A DNA stretch of 7,769 bases from assembly GCA_947490035.1 (NCBI GenBank), contig CANLGS010000160.1:1-7769 (forward strand), read 5' to 3'. The notes under the pieces were generated by a model. That model was not told the origin of the DNA, ran no database searches, and saw only the letters and a program-made list of their open reading frames with translations. This document shows positions 7,339-7,769 of the stretch, piece after piece. How positions within the stretch are numbered: the stretch's first letter is position 1; each line of letters starts with the position of its first letter. The DNA comes from Gemmataceae bacterium (lineage in GTDB: Bacteria > Planctomycetota > Planctomycetia > Gemmatales > Gemmataceae). The translations under genes and the position numbers were made by a program.

Positions 7339-7359
7339 CAGCCCTTTCAACATGGATGA
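7339..7359 (+). repeat. Left terminal inverted repeat of the MITE (21 bp)
   Basis: It begins CAGCCCTTTCAACATGG and is perfectly inverted at 7506-7526. The match ends abruptly after 21 bases. On the - strand it contains ATG at 7353-7351, which is in frame with the downstream DUF1559 fragment. Confidence 0.92.
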
Positions 7360-7433
7360 GGACGATGCAAGATGTTTCCCACAATGTACTTCTGGATTGT
7401 CCCGCTCGGATCAATTGAATTCCGAGAGAGGTA

Positions 7434-7467
7434 TTTGCTGAGTGACAATTCGTCGTCACTCAGCAAA
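7434..7467. other. Perfect 13-bp hairpin inside the MITE
   Basis: TTTGCTGAGTGAC (7434-7446) pairs with GTCACTCAGCAAA (7455-7467) around an eight-base loop. It lies near the middle of the 188-bp element and has no flanking U-run, so it is not obviously a terminator. On the - strand it supplies the TGA (7460-7462) that ends the upstream DUF1559 frame. Confidence 0.7.
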
Positions 7468-7505
7468 CGCTGGAAAACACAGTGGGTGGCGATCTCATCA
7501 GTCTT

Positions 7506-7526
7506 TCATCCATGTTGAAAGGGCTG
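7506..7526 (-). repeat. Right terminal inverted repeat of the MITE (21 bp)
   Basis: It is the exact inverted copy of 7339-7359, ending GTTGAAAGGGCTG on the + strand immediately before the right target duplication. Confidence 0.92.
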
Positions 7527-7537
7527 ACCTTGACGGC
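7527..7537 (+). repeat. Target site duplication, right copy
   Basis: ACCTTGACGGC directly follows the right terminal repeat and matches 7328-7338 at all eleven positions. Confidence 0.9.
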
Positions 7538-7644
7538 TGTTTTGAAGAAGGCGTCGTTGAGCGATTGGTAACTGGGTCCGCGGAATCCGGCGGCCTTGTT
7601 GTACGAGTCGAAGAGGGGGTTCTCTTCGAGGTAGGGCAGCAGGT

Positions 7645-7769
7645 CACCCCTTACAACATCGCGAGCGATTGCTATAAGTTGTTTTCACCAGGGATGTTGA
7701 CTCACCCTCTGAGGAAGCGACAAGGATGTTACCCAAGAGCGTAATCGATCGTTTCGTCCAGAAATGCCC
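7645..7769 (+). mobile_element. Left end of an IS4-like insertion sequence (runs off the window)
   Basis: DUF1559 coding similarity stops at 7644/7645, where the sequence CACCCCTTACAACATCG begins. This matches 14 of 17 bases of the neighbouring MITE end CAGCCCTTTCAACATGG and starts with the same CA. The DUF1559 frame meets a stop (TGA, 7685-7687) beyond this point, and the DNA no longer resembles the family. A gene start follows 81 bases inside, at 7726, with an IS4-type transposase-like N-terminus. The other end lies outside the window. If the duplication is 11 bp as for the MITE, the left target copy would be GGGCAGCAGGT (7634-7644). Confidence 0.6.
7726..7769 (+). CDS. N-terminus of a probable IS4-family transposase (partial)
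   Basis: ATG at 7726 is preceded by GAGGAAG (7711-7717), a good Shine-Dalgarno sequence with an eight-base gap. The visible product is MLPKSVIDRFVQKC followed by Pro at the window edge. From memory, this resembles the N-termini of planctomycete IS4-family (DDE) transposases, which begin with a similar short Ile/Asp-Arg-Phe segment. The catalytic domain would lie beyond the window. Its position just inside a candidate insertion-sequence end, and its direction away from that end, fit a transposase gene. Only 15 residues can be seen, so the family assignment depends mostly on context. Confidence 0.5.
   Translation, partial: MLPKSVIDRFVQKC

Larger units (their letters stand above)
7339..7526. 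mobile_element. 188-bp non-autonomous insertion element (MITE) with 21-bp TIRs and 11-bp target duplication
   Basis: The element begins CAGCCCTTTCAACATGG at 7339, and the first 21 bases (7339-7359) recur as an exact inverted copy at 7506-7526. It is flanked on both sides by the direct repeat ACCTTGACGGC (7328-7338 and 7527-7537). Removing the element plus one flanking copy rejoins the DUF1559 reading frame exactly, which independently proves an insertion. No plausible coding frame lies inside, so it must have been moved by a transposase supplied elsewhere. The interior is visibly AT-richer than the host DNA and contains a 13-bp perfect hairpin (7434-7467) and a 6-bp one (CTCGGA 7405-7410 with TCCGAG 7421-7426). 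Ends starting with CA and an 11-bp duplication fit the IS4 family (IS4/IS231 groups). The end also resembles that of the neighbouring larger element. Confidence 0.9.
6730..7644 (-). pseudogene. DUF1559 (H-X9-DG, pilin-like) gene, interrupted by two insertions
   Basis: The intact C-terminal part (7338 down to TAG 6730-6732) gives AVKVYRCPSDMPGVF, GMEHVTDGLSNTVCFSEI and HTGGVNGLVTDGSVRFF. The last contains the H-X9-DG motif that defines the C-terminus of DUF1559/SBP_bac_10 proteins. The preceding part is found on the same strand at 7527-7642 in another frame and gives LLPYLEENPLFDSYNK to SLNDAFFKTAVK. The two parts are separated by a 188-bp element with an 11-bp target duplication, 199 bases in all. 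The net effect is a frameshift, and the upstream frame stops at TGA 7460-7462 inside the element. Without the insert the protein reads FFKTAVKVYRCPSD, giving 237 residues in the window. The family is usually ~300 residues or more with an N-terminal type IV pilin-like helix, so about 70-110 residues are missing. They are expected beyond the second insertion at 7645. Family members are thought to be exported, pilin-like envelope proteins of unknown function. ATG 7353 inside the element could still start the C-terminal fragment, but that product would lack the export helix. Confidence 0.85.

Noticed and set aside
7442..7744. 100-codon + frame across the MITE, the DUF1559 fragment and the IS end
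   Set aside because: It spans three unrelated pieces of DNA and both insertion boundaries, so it is accidental.
7729..7767. Short - frame ending AFLDETIDYALG with TAA at 7729-7731, as a possible C-terminus of an upstream gene
   Set aside because: Only 12 residues and antisense to a frame with a good ribosome-binding site and a transposase-like start.

Overview
The window looks like a chromosomal segment of a planctomycete of the Gemmata group (Gemmataceae). This is inferred from gene content rather than from any marker gene. It has high GC, a DUF1559 (H-X9-DG, pilin-like) gene followed by a small transthyretin-like lipoprotein gene, a neutral-ceramidase-like protein fused to a LamG domain, an EF-hand/PPC-type repeat protein, mostly weak ribosome-binding sites, and long antisense ORFs caused by GC bias.

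Left part (1-940): the C-terminal end of an unrecognised acidic protein on +, a 62-residue acidic small protein on - with a good Shine-Dalgarno site, and a possible 35-residue hydrophobic peptide on +.

Centre (941-3997, +): a secreted protein of about 1018 residues. It consists of a ~170-residue unit (an EF-hand pair followed by a PPC-like beta domain) repeated five times plus a sixth EF-hand pair, giving twelve EF-hand loops. Its last ~60 codons look unlike coding sequence and run through a strong hairpin at 3925-3973, which lies between this gene and the convergent gene to its right.

Right part (4076-7769, mainly -): a DUF1559 gene, a lipoprotein gene and a ceramidase-like/LamG gene lie in the same direction with gaps of 62 and 51 bases, probably an operon read right to left. 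The most notable discovery is in the DUF1559 gene. It is broken by a 188-bp non-coding element (7339-7526) with perfect 21-bp terminal inverted repeats and a perfect 11-bp target duplication, which is the structure of a MITE. Removing the element and one copy of the duplication restores one continuous reading frame across the junction. About 118 bases further upstream, the same gene is cut again at 7645, where a larger element appears to begin. That element has an IS4-like transposase start on + at 7726 and an end sequence matching 14 of 17 bases of the MITE's end. The MITE and the larger element are therefore probably related, and the larger one, or a relative, is a candidate mobiliser.

The three - strand genes encode an envelope or surface protein, a lipoprotein and a secreted hydrolase-like protein. 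The two insertions have destroyed the first gene and may reduce or rewire expression of the other two.
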